DNA of 64,000 nt from Microcoleus sp. FACHB-831. Its GTDB lineage: Bacteria > Cyanobacteriota > Cyanobacteriia > Cyanobacteriales > FACHB-T130. The translations under genes and the position numbers were made by a program. Location: positions 1 through 64,000 of the forward strand of contig NZ_JACJON010000073.1 in assembly GCF_014695585.1 (NCBI RefSeq). The letters run 5' to 3'. The notes beneath the pieces were generated by a model that was not told the origin of the DNA, ran no database searches, and worked only from the letters and a program-made list of their open reading frames with translations. Below are positions 24,610 through 33,535 of the stretch, one piece after another. How positions within the stretch are numbered: position 1 is the stretch's first letter; each line of letters starts with the position of its first letter.

Positions 24610-26100
24610 ATGACCAAGAAAAAGCAAATAAATCACACTAATAACGGCTTAAAACCAGACTGTCTTCCCTTCGGAGAAGTCCTCGCTCAATCAATGGCTG
24701 TCCTTGCCCCCACTACAATCCCAGCATCAAATTTGGGCTTGATCGTGGCACTTTCAGGCAACGGCACCTGGCTAAGTTTCGCCATCGGTATGATTGGTCT
24801 AGTGTTTGTAAGTATCAACATCAACCAGTTCGCCAGTCGCTCGGCGTCTCCAGGTTCGCTGTATTCTTACATCGCCAAAGGTCTTGGCCCGACAGCAGGC
24901 GTTATATGCGGCTGGAGTTTAGTTCTGGCTTATTTGTTTACAGGAATGTCGGTTTTGTGTGGCTTTGCCAACTTTAGCGACGCCTTGCTCGGTCATGTGG
25001 GAATCCATCCCTCAACCATTACAATCCTAGCGATAGGTGCTGGTGTTGCTTGGTATGCAGCTTACAGAGATATCCAGCTCTCAGCAATGGCCATGCTGTG
25101 GATGGAAGCAATATCTCTAGTCTTAATTGCGACGCTGGGGATCGTTATCTGGGCGCATAAGGGCTTTGTTATTGACATGAGCCAACTGACTTTGAAAGGG
25201 ACAACCCCTGGGGGAGTGGCGATGGGGCTTGTGTTAGTGGTGTTCGGCTTTTCTGGCTTTGAAAGTGCTACTTCATTGGGTGATGAAGCGAAAAATCCAT
25301 TGAAGTCGATCCCTAGAGCGGTTATGGGCAGCGCTATCCTAGCAGGTCTATTCTTCATTTCCATGACTTACATTGAGGTGCTTGGTTTTAGCGGGACGGG
25401 AGCATCGCTTGCCGAAAGTGAAGCACCCCTGGGCTTTTTGTCGCAACAAGTGGGAATGGGTTGGCTCGGAGAGTTGATTGCAATTAGCGCTCTGTTTAGC
25501 TTCTTCGCTTGCGTCCTCGGCAGTATTAATCCGGCTGCTAGGGTGTTCTTCACGATGGCGCGTCACGGTCTGTTTCCTTCTTCCCTGGGTCTGGCCCACT
25601 CATCCAATAAAACTCCGCACGTCGCTATTACGATGTCATCGCTGATCGTGTTCCTGGTGCCCGCTTCGATGTCCCTGTTTCACGTCAAGCTATTTGACTG
25701 TATGGGTTACTTGGGAGCAATTTGCACTTATGGATTTTTAACGGTATACATCCTGATTTCGATTGCGGCTCCCGTTTACCTGCACAAAATCGGCAAACTG
25801 CGTCCCCTCGATGTAGTGTTCTCGATTTTGGGCGTTGGGTTTATGGCGATCCCCGTTATGGGCAGTGTGGGAATACCCGGTAGCAATATTTTCCCAGCAC
25901 CAGAAGCCCCTTACGATGCGTTTCCTTACTTGTTCTTGCTGTACTTGGTTACTACTTGTGGATGGTTTGTAATGCAAAGACTCCGGTCTCCAGATATTGT
26001 GCGGTCGATGGAGAATGGCATTGAAGAAATTCATGCAAGATTTGCCACCCCCAACCCAGCGGTAGTTCCTTCACCAGTTGCAGACGAACCCCAACCATAG
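24610..26100 (+). CDS. APC-superfamily permease, 496 aa
   Basis: The protein has about 12 membrane segments. The first helix region reads PTTIPASNLGLIVALSGNG, and GFSGFESATSLGDEAKNP in the middle is the conserved amino-acid/polyamine permease segment (helix 6 and following loop). The C-terminal 40 residues are polar. Substrates of APC proteins are amino acids and amines; which one is not evident. It has a strong AAAGGAG site before ATG 24610. CadD-like gene 2 starts 39 bp after its stop, so the run to 28215 may be one operon driven from the lysR-APC intergenic region. Confidence 0.82.
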   Translation: MTKKKQINHTNNGLKPDCLPFGEVLAQSMAVLAPTTIPASNLGLIVALSGNGTWLSFAIGMIGLVFVSININQFASRSASPGSLYSYIAKGLGPTAGVICGWSLVLAYLFTGMSVLCGFANFSDALLGHVGIHPSTITILAIGAGVAWYAAYRDIQLSAMAMLWMEAISLVLIATLGIVIWAHKGFVIDMSQLTLKGTTPGGVAMGLVLVVFGFSGFESATSLGDEAKNPLKSIPRAVMGSAILAGLFFISMTYIEVLGFSGTGASLAESEAPLGFLSQQVGMGWLGELIAISALFSFFACVLGSINPAARVFFTMARHGLFPSSLGLAHSSNKTPHVAITMSSLIVFLVPASMSLFHVKLFDCMGYLGAICTYGFLTVYILISIAAPVYLHKIGKLRPLDVVFSILGVGFMAIPVMGSVGIPGSNIFPAPEAPYDAFPYLFLLYLVTTCGWFVMQRLRSPDIVRSMENGIEEIHARFATPNPAVVPSPVADEPQP

Positions 26101-26139
26101 CCCGTACAACGCCAGCAAGAAAATTAAGGACAGACACAA

Positions 26140-26853
26140 ATGAGTGGATTAGTAACTGCAATTCCTACAGGATTAACAGCTTTCAGTGCTACCAATATTG
26201 ATGATATTGTCATCCTGACGCTGTTTTTCTCGCAGGTGAATGCTGCTTTTCGTCGTCGGCACATTGTTGTCGGTCAGTATTTAGGGTTCGGTACGCTGGT
26301 TTTAGCTAGCCTCCCCGGTTTTTTTGGCAGCTTCATCGTACCCCAGCCCTGGATTGGCCTGCTGGGAATCGTTCCGATTGCGCTTGGGGTCGGTCGCTTG
26401 TTGAATGGGGAAGATGAGGAGTCGGAAGGCGAGGAAGAACCTCGAGAGCCTAAAAACTCTCTATTTACCAGCTTTGTGTCTCCCCAAACATACAGCGTGG
26501 CAGCCGTTACAGTGGTTAATGGGAGTGATAATATTGGCATTTACGTGCCGTTGTTTGCTAGCAGTACTTGGGAAAGCCTTTTGGTGATTCTGGGCGTGTT
26601 CTTCTCGTTGGTGGGAGTTTGGTGCTACGCTGCTTATCAATTAACCCGGTTGCCTGCGATCGCTGCTCTCCTAACTCGCTACGGGAATTATCTCGTTCCC
26701 TTTGTTTTAATTGGGTTGGGTGTTTTAATTTTGGTGGAAAGTCACACCCTCGAAAGCCCGCTGTTAACGATAATTACTATAGTTGCCAGTTGTTTGTCTT
26801 TGATGGCTATAGGTAGAAATAACTGGCGATCGCCTGAAGTACAAAAGAATTGA
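26140..26853 (+). CDS. CadD-like transporter, copy 2, 237 aa
   Basis: The family motifs ATNIDDIVILTLFFSQVNAA and NGSDNIGIYVPLFASS are present. The N-terminal third is nearly identical to copy 1, and the leader GGACAGA-CA-ATG is shared too, so the duplication included the ribosome-binding region. The cytoplasmic loop (EEDESEGEEEPREPKN-like acidic stretch) has diverged. It is third-last in the APC-CadD-CadD-secreted run. An AAGGA site precedes ATG 26140. The exported ion is unknown. Confidence 0.82.
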   Translation: MSGLVTAIPTGLTAFSATNIDDIVILTLFFSQVNAAFRRRHIVVGQYLGFGTLVLASLPGFFGSFIVPQPWIGLLGIVPIALGVGRLLNGEDEESEGEEEPREPKNSLFTSFVSPQTYSVAAVTVVNGSDNIGIYVPLFASSTWESLLVILGVFFSLVGVWCYAAYQLTRLPAIAALLTRYGNYLVPFVLIGLGVLILVESHTLESPLLTIITIVASCLSLMAIGRNNWRSPEVQKN

Positions 26854-26875
26854 ATGAGGTCACAAATATAACGTC

Positions 26876-27520
26876 ATGAGTTGGTTTGCCACAGCGATCG
26901 TTGCCGGATTCACATCCTTTGCCGCAACCAACATCGATGACATTATTATCTTGATGCTCTTCTTTTCGCAGGTTAATTCTTCCTTCCGCCCCAAGCATAT
27001 CGTTAGCGGTCAGTACCTTGGATTTACTGTTTTAATTGTTGCTAGCCTTCCCGGTTTCTTTGGTGGCTTAATCGTTCCCAAAGCTTGGATTGGACTTCTA
27101 GGTTTACTTCCCATTGCCATTGGCATCACTCATCTAGTGAATCGGGAAGATGAGGAAAAGCAAGTACAGGAAGTACCAGCAGGAGCAAACCGCACGCACG
27201 CGATCGCCAGCCTGTTTGCTCCCCAAACTTATCAAGTTGCAGCTGTAACTTTTGCTAATGGCGGAGACAATATTGGCATCTACGTGCCTTTGTTTGCTAG
27301 CAGCGATCTAGCGAGTTTGGGAATAATCTTAAGCGTGTTTTTCTTGCTCATAGGAGTCTGGTGCTACATTGCTTACAGATTAACCCGTCAACCTGCTGTT
27401 GCAAGTGTTTTAACTCGTTACGCTAAGGCAATCGTTCCATTCGTTTTAATTGGGTTAGGGATTTACATTTTGATTGAAAGTGGTAGTTATCAACTATTGC
27501 CGCTGTTTCAGTCTAGGTAA
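26876..27520 (+). CDS. CadD-like transporter, copy 3, 214 aa
   Basis: This paralogue is more divergent but keeps ATNIDDIIILMLFFSQVN and NGGDNIGIYVPLFASS. It is shorter at the C-terminus than copies 1 and 2. It starts 22 nt after copy 2. Two neighbouring CadD-like genes could encode a heteromeric exporter or have different substrates; the sequence does not decide. Confidence 0.82.
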   Translation: MSWFATAIVAGFTSFAATNIDDIIILMLFFSQVNSSFRPKHIVSGQYLGFTVLIVASLPGFFGGLIVPKAWIGLLGLLPIAIGITHLVNREDEEKQVQEVPAGANRTHAIASLFAPQTYQVAAVTFANGGDNIGIYVPLFASSDLASLGIILSVFFLLIGVWCYIAYRLTRQPAVASVLTRYAKAIVPFVLIGLGIYILIESGSYQLLPLFQSR

Positions 27521-27573
27521 GTTTTGACAAGTTTTAGATTGGAAAATTAATAACTTCAAAAAGGAGACATTTC

Positions 27574-28215
27574 ATGAAACTCTGGAAAATTGTTCTAGTC
27601 TTCGTGGTGCTGATAGCGAATTTAGCGATCGCGCAACCCTCATTCGCAGACAGACCTAAACTGAGCAAAAGTGCTGACTATATCGAGGTGACTCAAAACC
27701 TTGATAATCTCTTGAACGCGCAGAATTCACAAACTCAGCCTGATGGTTTGACACCCGAACAACTGCAACAGCAAATCGCTCAATTGCAGTTCCAAAAATA
27801 TATCCTGGAAACAGGAAAAAGCTGGGGACAATGCCGCAATGAAACAGGAAAAACCCTCGCTGTCTACGGGCCAAAACCAAAAAAATCTGATTCCCCCTAC
27901 GACAATGCCCTTTATCTTCTAGCGGATGGTCAGACAACTAACGAGAAGTGGGATTGCGATGGCGTTTATCTGCCAAGTGACGTGCAATTGGCAGGTTTAA
28001 ATCCTGCTGACGCACAACAATCTTCGGGTGGCGTGGCTGTGAAGATAGTTGATGGAACTCAGCTAGTTGCTAAGACCAATCCACAAACTGGCGCAGTTGA
28101 ACTAAACATCCCTCCTGCTAAAGTTTTCCAAGCTGGTCAAGCCAACTGGTTTATGCCCGATATATCCCAGCAAGCCATCAGCATGCAAATTCCCACCGCG
28201 CCAATTGATGATTGA
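27574..28215 (+). CDS. Secreted protein of unknown function, 213 aa
   Basis: A clear signal peptide (about 26 residues, ending PSFA before DRPK) is followed by a Gln-rich helical stretch (TPEQLQQQIAQLQFQKYI). A domain with two Cys comes next (WGQCRNETGKTLAVYGP, then EKWDCDGVYLPSDVQ). The C-terminal half is rich in Pro, Ala and Gln. It has an AAGGAG site and starts 53 nt after CadD-like copy 3. Its place at the end of the transport run suggests a periplasmic part of the same system. No family recognised. Confidence 0.65.
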   Translation: MKLWKIVLVFVVLIANLAIAQPSFADRPKLSKSADYIEVTQNLDNLLNAQNSQTQPDGLTPEQLQQQIAQLQFQKYILETGKSWGQCRNETGKTLAVYGPKPKKSDSPYDNALYLLADGQTTNEKWDCDGVYLPSDVQLAGLNPADAQQSSGGVAVKIVDGTQLVAKTNPQTGAVELNIPPAKVFQAGQANWFMPDISQQAISMQIPTAPIDD

Positions 28216-28578
28216 ACTTCACGCATCTATGGGGCTTCTATAACTGCTTTTGAGCAGTAGGATCTTAGGGCTACAGCCAGAGAGTGCAAAACTATTAAAG
28301 TCTGGCTGATAGCCCTCCAAAATTAAAAATTATGAGTTAAGTTTTACCCGATCGATATATTGCACTTTTTAAAGTTATTTATTTAATACAAATTATCTTT
28401 AAATATGCTCTTTATTTACCCCCCTGTCCAGCCTACCCCGAAGCCTGTGCGGGACTACAAAAGGTCGAATTAAACTCAAGTTGATGGAGAATCGGGATCG
28501 CCTCTAACCCTGCGGGAGCAACAAAAAGTCAGCGCTCCGCAGAGGTAATTACTCATAGAGCTGACTGCATTTTTAATT
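28216..28578. other. Intergenic region, 363 bp
   Basis: The region contains the hairpin at 28267-28316 and an AT-rich stretch (28320-28420) that may hold the promoter of the next gene. No gene is seen. Confidence 0.5.
28267..28316 (+). terminator. Long hairpin after the transport island
   Basis: AGGGCTACAGCCAGA pairs with TCTGGCTGATAGCCCT, with one bulged T, over a 19-nt loop. It lies about 50 nt past the stop of the secreted-protein gene. No U-run follows, so termination is probable rather than certain. Confidence 0.6.
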
Positions 28579-29733
28579 ATGAAAATACTGTTACTAAGCG
28601 TCCATCCACCAGAAGGCGGCGGTTCAGCCTACTCTAGCCAAGAACTTGCTTGTGGATTACGCAGGCTTGGGCATGAAGTTTTGCACATTTCGCCCTACAA
28701 ATCGGCAGTTTTGGGCAGCGAATATCCTGGATTAATTTGGTTTCCGGCGGACTTTCCGGCGGATCTAAACATTAGTCCAAAGGCTCAATCAGATATCGAT
28801 TATTACGTGCAATCGGCGTATCGAAATCATGGCCCTTTCGATTATGTCATTCTGGGTCGCGAGTCTTTTCTTTGGCATCTCCCCGCTGTTCGCCGCGTTC
28901 ATCATAATAAGCCAGTCATACTAATATGCCGGGGAGCTTATATTAATCGCCTTGCTTCTAGCGACACAATTGAATCGTCGCTTAAAGAAAAACTGATCGA
29001 TCTTTACAAAGGTTGCGATCGCATTATTTGTATAGCCCGCCATCTTGTCGAATCTCTCGACCGTGTAGTTGGGGTCAACAATACCGTTTTCTTGCCAAAC
29101 CCGATCGATCTTCCCTTTTTAAACGCTACCGATCCGCCAGCTCCTAGCGAGCAAATTCGTTTGCTAATGGCTGCCCAAATAAAGCCTAGAAAAAGACCGT
29201 TGGATGCTGTTGAAATTATACGGATTCTAGTAGAGCGTCAAATTGATGTCCACCTGACTATTTGTGGCGATGGATCTGATATGCCAAAGATGTTAAATCT
29301 TATCGCTCTCTACGGTCTAGAAAAACACATTCTCGTCAAGGGTCGCGTCGCTCGGCAAGAAGTTTTGGATTGTCTCAATAGTGTAGAAACAGTTCTGCTT
29401 TGCTCGGATAACGAGGGACGACCTCGCGTTCTTCAAGAAGCGATCGCCGCTGGAAAGGGAATCGTTGCTTACGACAATCCTGGCTCCCGCGAGGTAGTTA
29501 ATGAATGGTTAAATCAGTGGCCTCATGCTCGTCTTGTCGATATTGGAGATAAGTCAGCCGCTAGTCAGGCAATTCTAGATTTGGCTTGCTCCTTGCGGTC
29601 AAAACCAGAACCCCTGTCTCCGCCACAACTACCCCAGGCTATTGAAGTGCTTTATGAGTATGAATCAATGCTCAAAAGCTTGAAAATGCCACGCACCCCA
29701 ATTAGAGCAAATCTGCAACCAAGCGCAAAGTAG
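28579..29733 (+). CDS. Glycosyltransferase, GT4 (group 1) type, 384 aa
   Basis: The N-terminal Rossmann half begins MKILLLSVHPPEGGGSAYSS, with the Gly-rich acceptor loop. The C-terminal half has LLMAAQIKPRKRPLDAVEII, LTICGDGSDMPKM and the donor-binding region LCSDNEGRPRVLQEAIAAGKG, which corresponds to the EGxxxxxxEAxAxGxP motif of GT4 enzymes. It probably adds a sugar to a surface polysaccharide or lipid in the cytoplasm. Donor and acceptor are unknown. It stands alone, with a terminator-like hairpin downstream. Confidence 0.85.
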   Translation: MKILLLSVHPPEGGGSAYSSQELACGLRRLGHEVLHISPYKSAVLGSEYPGLIWFPADFPADLNISPKAQSDIDYYVQSAYRNHGPFDYVILGRESFLWHLPAVRRVHHNKPVILICRGAYINRLASSDTIESSLKEKLIDLYKGCDRIICIARHLVESLDRVVGVNNTVFLPNPIDLPFLNATDPPAPSEQIRLLMAAQIKPRKRPLDAVEIIRILVERQIDVHLTICGDGSDMPKMLNLIALYGLEKHILVKGRVARQEVLDCLNSVETVLLCSDNEGRPRVLQEAIAAGKGIVAYDNPGSREVVNEWLNQWPHARLVDIGDKSAASQAILDLACSLRSKPEPLSPPQLPQAIEVLYEYESMLKSLKMPRTPIRANLQPSAK

Positions 29734-29774
29734 CCTAGCGTGCCCGTCCTTTGGCGTTGCCGTAGCGCCTTATA

Positions 29775-29806
29775 AGCACAGTCCTGTAAGACTCCAGGGC
29801 TGTGCT
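29775..29806 (+). terminator. Rho-independent terminator of the glycosyltransferase gene
   Basis: AGCACAGTCCTG pairs with CAGGGCTGTGCT over 12 bp (one G-U pair) around an 8-nt loop. TTTATT follows. It lies 42 nt past the stop codon. Confidence 0.75.
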
Positions 29807-29846
29807 TTATTGCTGCACTAGACTTTTACGCAGTGTTAAGATAAAG

Positions 29847-29867
29847 TACGGTAATCCTAGCGGAATT
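29847..29867 (+). promoter_or_regulatory. 21-nt leader motif shared with 18994-19014
   Basis: TACGGTAATCCTAGCGGAAT is followed by T and lies 11 nt before ATG 29879. It matches the motif before the first TauE/SafE gene at 19 of 21 positions. Confidence 0.4.
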
Positions 29868-29878
29868 TAGTATATCTC

Positions 29879-30340
29879 ATGGAGAACACCAAAAAAGTCC
29901 CTGAAGAGTTGCGCCTAGCAGGAGAGGTAAGCGCCGAGCAGTTACAACAGCCCAGTCTTGCCCCGTTCAAGGACGTGTTGTTTAAAAAGTTAAGAGGCGG
30001 ATTCTTCCTAGTAATTGGATATTTGCTGTCACCGCTATGTTGGTGGAACGATCTGTTTTTTAATCTGCCAATTGCTTATTTTTTTGGGTATATGTGTAGT
30101 TGGTTTTCCCCAGATTTACTAATACCATGCTCGATCTTGGGGTACTGGCTTTCTAATATTGTGGGAATTCTCTTAATGCAAGCCGGGGCTATGGATGTTT
30201 TTCAAGGCCAGCCCAAAGAGCGCAACCTTAAAAAAGAGTTATTGACGGGTCTAGCTTCTTCAACCGTCTATACCATTGTGATTTTGGCATTGATACAATT
30301 TAAGATTCTCGATGCTCCGGTTTTATTTTCTGGTAGTTAA
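29879..30340 (+). CDS. Membrane protein of unknown function, 153 aa
   Basis: The polar N-terminal 45 residues are followed by four hydrophobic segments, with aromatic-rich loops such as LLSPLCWWNDLFFNLPIAYF. No family is recognised. It is convergent with the prohibitin-like gene, 81 bp apart. Confidence 0.6.
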   Translation: MENTKKVPEELRLAGEVSAEQLQQPSLAPFKDVLFKKLRGGFFLVIGYLLSPLCWWNDLFFNLPIAYFFGYMCSWFSPDLLIPCSILGYWLSNIVGILLMQAGAMDVFQGQPKERNLKKELLTGLASSTVYTIVILALIQFKILDAPVLFSGS

Positions 30341-30421
30341 TGGGAATAAAAGAGTATCTAGCCCTACGCGATCGCTGCTGGAAACCCCAGATTTAAAAAC
30401 TAGGATGCTATACCAATAAAA

Positions 30422-31231
30422 TCACTTTCCAGCAGCTTTGGCGAACTGGCTCAAATCCATAAATTTTGGCCCCCCCTTACCAACAATTAACGGCAGATTT
30501 CCATTCCATTTTTCTATTGCTTGTTTTTGCAATAACTCCGTTGTCAAAGTTTCGCGCACCAAGCTTTGTGCCTCAGCCTCTCCTCTTGCTAAATTCACCT
30601 TAGCTTCAGCTTCTTTTGAGGCTTTCAACGCTATAAATTCTGCCCTTTTTGCTTCCTGTTCGGCAATCTGTTTCGCCTCTACCGCCTCGCCAAATTGCTG
30701 CGAGAAATGGACGTGAACCAGGGAAATATCATCAACCGAGATATGATAGCTATTTAGCCTTGCGGTCAATCCCTCGTCTAATCCAGCTTTCACTTCTCCA
30801 CGCTTGGTAATTATTTCTTCAGCAGTGTACTTTGCTATTACTGCCTTTAGAACTTCTTTAACAGCTGGGTTGATAATCCGTTCGACGACTGCATTTTCGT
30901 CCCCAATTTCTTGATAAATGGCATTTGCTTCCTGTGGAATAATATGCCAGTTGAGAGCTACATCGGTAAAAACATCCTGGAGATCCTTCGAGGACGCCTC
31001 GGCGGAAATTTCCTGTTTTTGCACCCGGATGCTCAACTTTTTCACTGAATTTGCTAGAGGGATAATTAGGTGAATTCCTTCGCCTAGTATTGTGTCTTGC
31101 ACTTTACCAAACTGCATCAAAACGCCGCGTTCGCCAGCGCTTACAACTGAAAAAGGTGTAAATACTATAGCTAATAGCAATAAAAATGCAGTTAGTTTAC
31201 CAGCCTTAGAAAGCGATTTATTTTTTTTCAT
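30422..31231 (-). CDS. Prohibitin / SPFH-domain membrane protein, 269 aa
   Basis: One N-terminal membrane helix is followed by the SPFH domain. It has GERGVLMQFGKVQDTILGEG, ISAEASSKDLQDVFTDVALNW and the later coiled-coil region EAVEAKQIAEQEAKRAEF and EAKVNLARGEAEAQSLV. This is the prohibitin order. Such proteins form large rings in membranes that organise proteases and other complexes; in cyanobacteria they sit in plasma or thylakoid membranes. The gene is next to the membrane Hsp70-like pair in the same direction but 306 bp apart. Confidence 0.88.
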   Translation of the reverse strand: MKKNKSLSKAGKLTAFLLLLAIVFTPFSVVSAGERGVLMQFGKVQDTILGEGIHLIIPLANSVKKLSIRVQKQEISAEASSKDLQDVFTDVALNWHIIPQEANAIYQEIGDENAVVERIINPAVKEVLKAVIAKYTAEEIITKRGEVKAGLDEGLTARLNSYHISVDDISLVHVHFSQQFGEAVEAKQIAEQEAKRAEFIALKASKEAEAKVNLARGEAEAQSLVRETLTTELLQKQAIEKWNGNLPLIVGKGGPKFMDLSQFAKAAGK

Positions 31232-31537
31232 AGATGATTGGGAACATCGATTTTAATAAATTATCATAGACAATACCAAATATTGCTTCCATCTACTATT
31301 CAACATATAAATTAAAATATCAAAACGCGACAAGCTTGCTTAATACTTGCCGCTAAAACTTGCGTGTTTTATTCCATACTTGGTTGTAAATCTTTGACGC
31401 ACAATCTCTCGGAGCCAATTGCAGAGGTACGCTTAGCGATCGCGCCTTTGTTTGTTCGAGTTGTGCGATCGCTTTACTACATCTATGCTGCGCTGCGATC
31501 GCCTTATTATAGAAACTAGACGATCGCGTTCGCGACC
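31232..31537. other. Intergenic region, 306 bp
   Basis: The right half is dense in HIP1-type CGATCG palindromes (five within about 90 bp near 31437-31530). No gene is seen. It includes the likely promoter of the prohibitin-like gene. Confidence 0.5.
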
Positions 31538-33514
31538 CTATTGAATCAGAATTACTGCCTCTTGAGCCTTGTTATTTAGAGCCTTTTTTAACTCTTGTCC
31601 CACTTTCTCAATTAGTTCGTCAAAAGCTCCCCGATTCTGAGTCAGTTGTTCCTTCATAACCTTCTCTAACTCAGGCTTTGTTTGTTCGCACGTACTGTCG
31701 ATCTTGCTGTCGCTCAATAAATTAGAACGCATCCAACTAGGAATATCCACAGTTGTCTTAATTGTGTCTTGAATCCTGCTCCTAGTTAGCTCCACCCCAG
31801 CAGCAAGAACTGAGGCTCCATATACCAGTGCAATTGGCCAAGTCAAATGCCCCGTTAATATCAGAGCGATGATGCTACCGATAGTGCTTCCACCAATTAC
31901 TACACTGACTATAAATGCAACCGTATCGGCAAGAAGAGCATCGCCAATCGACAACTCCGGATTAACTACACCAGCGTCGATGCCCTCCTCAAACCTCAAG
32001 CTGCTTCTAGATATCTGGAACTTGCGACAAAGGGGGTCGGTTTCTGCGGCTAAATCGGGTTGGATTTTGCTGTTAAACCAAGTGACAGATTGATTTTTAA
32101 TTATCTGCTGCGCCTGAGTGCTTTTGAGCCACTGTTCTGCCCGACTTTTCATAGAAGTTTCCAAGTCAGCCAAAGTGCGTATTTTGTTTTTTTGCCAGTC
32201 TTTCAAACTTAGTTTGACTGCGTTTTCAATCAGGCTATCTGACAGCGGCTTACTCAACAATTCGATTAACTCTGGGATATGTTTCTCGACGAGTTCGTTC
32301 AGCTTGTTTGAATCGAACAGTTTGTTGAGTTCTTCTTTAAATGCAGCAGCACGCAAATCCCATCTTCCTACCCGCGCTAAACCTAATGCAATGCATTGCT
32401 CCGGATTCGAGTCAGGACGAACCTGAGTTTCCGGTTCTGGGAAAATTTCCTCGCAAATTTCACGAGTAAACTTCATGCGAGACGCACCGCCAGTCATCAG
32501 CAGAACTTTGGGTACAATGCCTTGTTTTGCTAACTCTTCCTTCGCCTCGCTGACTGCATCGCGAAACGCCTGAATCCAACTTTTATTCCCCAGTTCTGGC
32601 AAAGGCTTGTTTAAGACCTCTTGCGCGATCGCTTTGTTAACTTGGGGTATAAAATAAATCTGTTCGTTGATAGACTCAAATCCGCGTGCAAATGATTGTG
32701 GAGAGCTGTATAACTGTTCGTTAGAAAAATAGTCTTCCTTTGCTTTGCGACAAGCAAGTTCGCAACGAGCTTGATGGTGCGGATATTCTTCAAATACTCT
32801 TTCAAGTAACGCTTTCTGCTCGTGTTTAGCCACAGTTCGCGCAAAAATTGCCTTGTCTAGCAAGGATGCTCCCAGAGAGTTACTCCCAAAATCTATGGGT
32901 ATCTCGTACAAACTCTTAACAAGCGTAAAATCCGTAGTTGAGGAGCCAATATCAACTATTAGCACCGCAGATTTGAGTTTGTCATATTCCAGTTTCCCGG
33001 CTTCCTTGGCTTGCATGAAAGCAGCCCGCGACTCCGGTACAACGCTCAATATGGGAATGCCAGCTTCTTTAAGTAACTTTTGATATTCCTCGCGATCGTT
33101 AGCTGACCATCCTGAAGGACACCCAACGTAAAATTGGCTGGTTTCCCCACCTTCAATTTGTTTGCTTTCTTTTAAAAGATTGTAGTAAGTTTCCAGGAAG
33201 CTGCGGATAGTCTTCCTATAATTTAAATCGTTGTTTGGTCTTTCCTTGAAAGAAATTTTGAGTTGAGTAACGCCAGCTTGAATTAATGCTTGCTCGCCGA
33301 CAAGATAGCCTAAATCGGGATGCCAGCCAAGAGCCGTAATTTGAATTTTCTTGCTATTAACTTCAAGCATCTCCGGCGGCTCGACGCTCTCCACATTCGC
33401 TTTAGCCACAGCTGTTTCGCCGTGCCCCAAATCGAACCCAATTGTTTCTAAAACTTGCATATTGTCTTGAAATAGATAATAGGTATTAACTGTTAGGGGA
33501 AAGCATTTTTCCAT
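31538..33514 (-). CDS. Membrane-anchored Hsp70/actin-like ATPase, 658 aa
   Basis: The N-terminal 390 residues follow the actin/Hsp70 ATPase fold. It has ETIGFDLGHGETAVAKA (phosphate 1), LKSAVLIVDIGSSTTDFTLV (phosphate 2) and KVLLMTGGASRM (adenosine motif). A helical region follows, then two membrane segments at about residues 530-575, and a charged helical C-terminal tail of about 80 residues. Ordinary DnaK has a beta-sandwich peptide-binding domain after the ATPase; none is visible here. The start is ATG 33514 with an AGGGGAA site; ATG 33460 would remove 18 residues. It lies 21 bp after its partner gene. A membrane-remodelling or membrane-protein quality role is inferred only. Confidence 0.7.
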   Translation of the reverse strand: MEKCFPLTVNTYYLFQDNMQVLETIGFDLGHGETAVAKANVESVEPPEMLEVNSKKIQITALGWHPDLGYLVGEQALIQAGVTQLKISFKERPNNDLNYRKTIRSFLETYYNLLKESKQIEGGETSQFYVGCPSGWSANDREEYQKLLKEAGIPILSVVPESRAAFMQAKEAGKLEYDKLKSAVLIVDIGSSTTDFTLVKSLYEIPIDFGSNSLGASLLDKAIFARTVAKHEQKALLERVFEEYPHHQARCELACRKAKEDYFSNEQLYSSPQSFARGFESINEQIYFIPQVNKAIAQEVLNKPLPELGNKSWIQAFRDAVSEAKEELAKQGIVPKVLLMTGGASRMKFTREICEEIFPEPETQVRPDSNPEQCIALGLARVGRWDLRAAAFKEELNKLFDSNKLNELVEKHIPELIELLSKPLSDSLIENAVKLSLKDWQKNKIRTLADLETSMKSRAEQWLKSTQAQQIIKNQSVTWFNSKIQPDLAAETDPLCRKFQISRSSLRFEEGIDAGVVNPELSIGDALLADTVAFIVSVVIGGSTIGSIIALILTGHLTWPIALVYGASVLAAGVELTRSRIQDTIKTTVDIPSWMRSNLLSDSKIDSTCEQTKPELEKVMKEQLTQNRGAFDELIEKVGQELKKALNNKAQEAVILIQ

Positions 33515-33535
33515 ATGGTTTCCCCTTTTGCCTTT

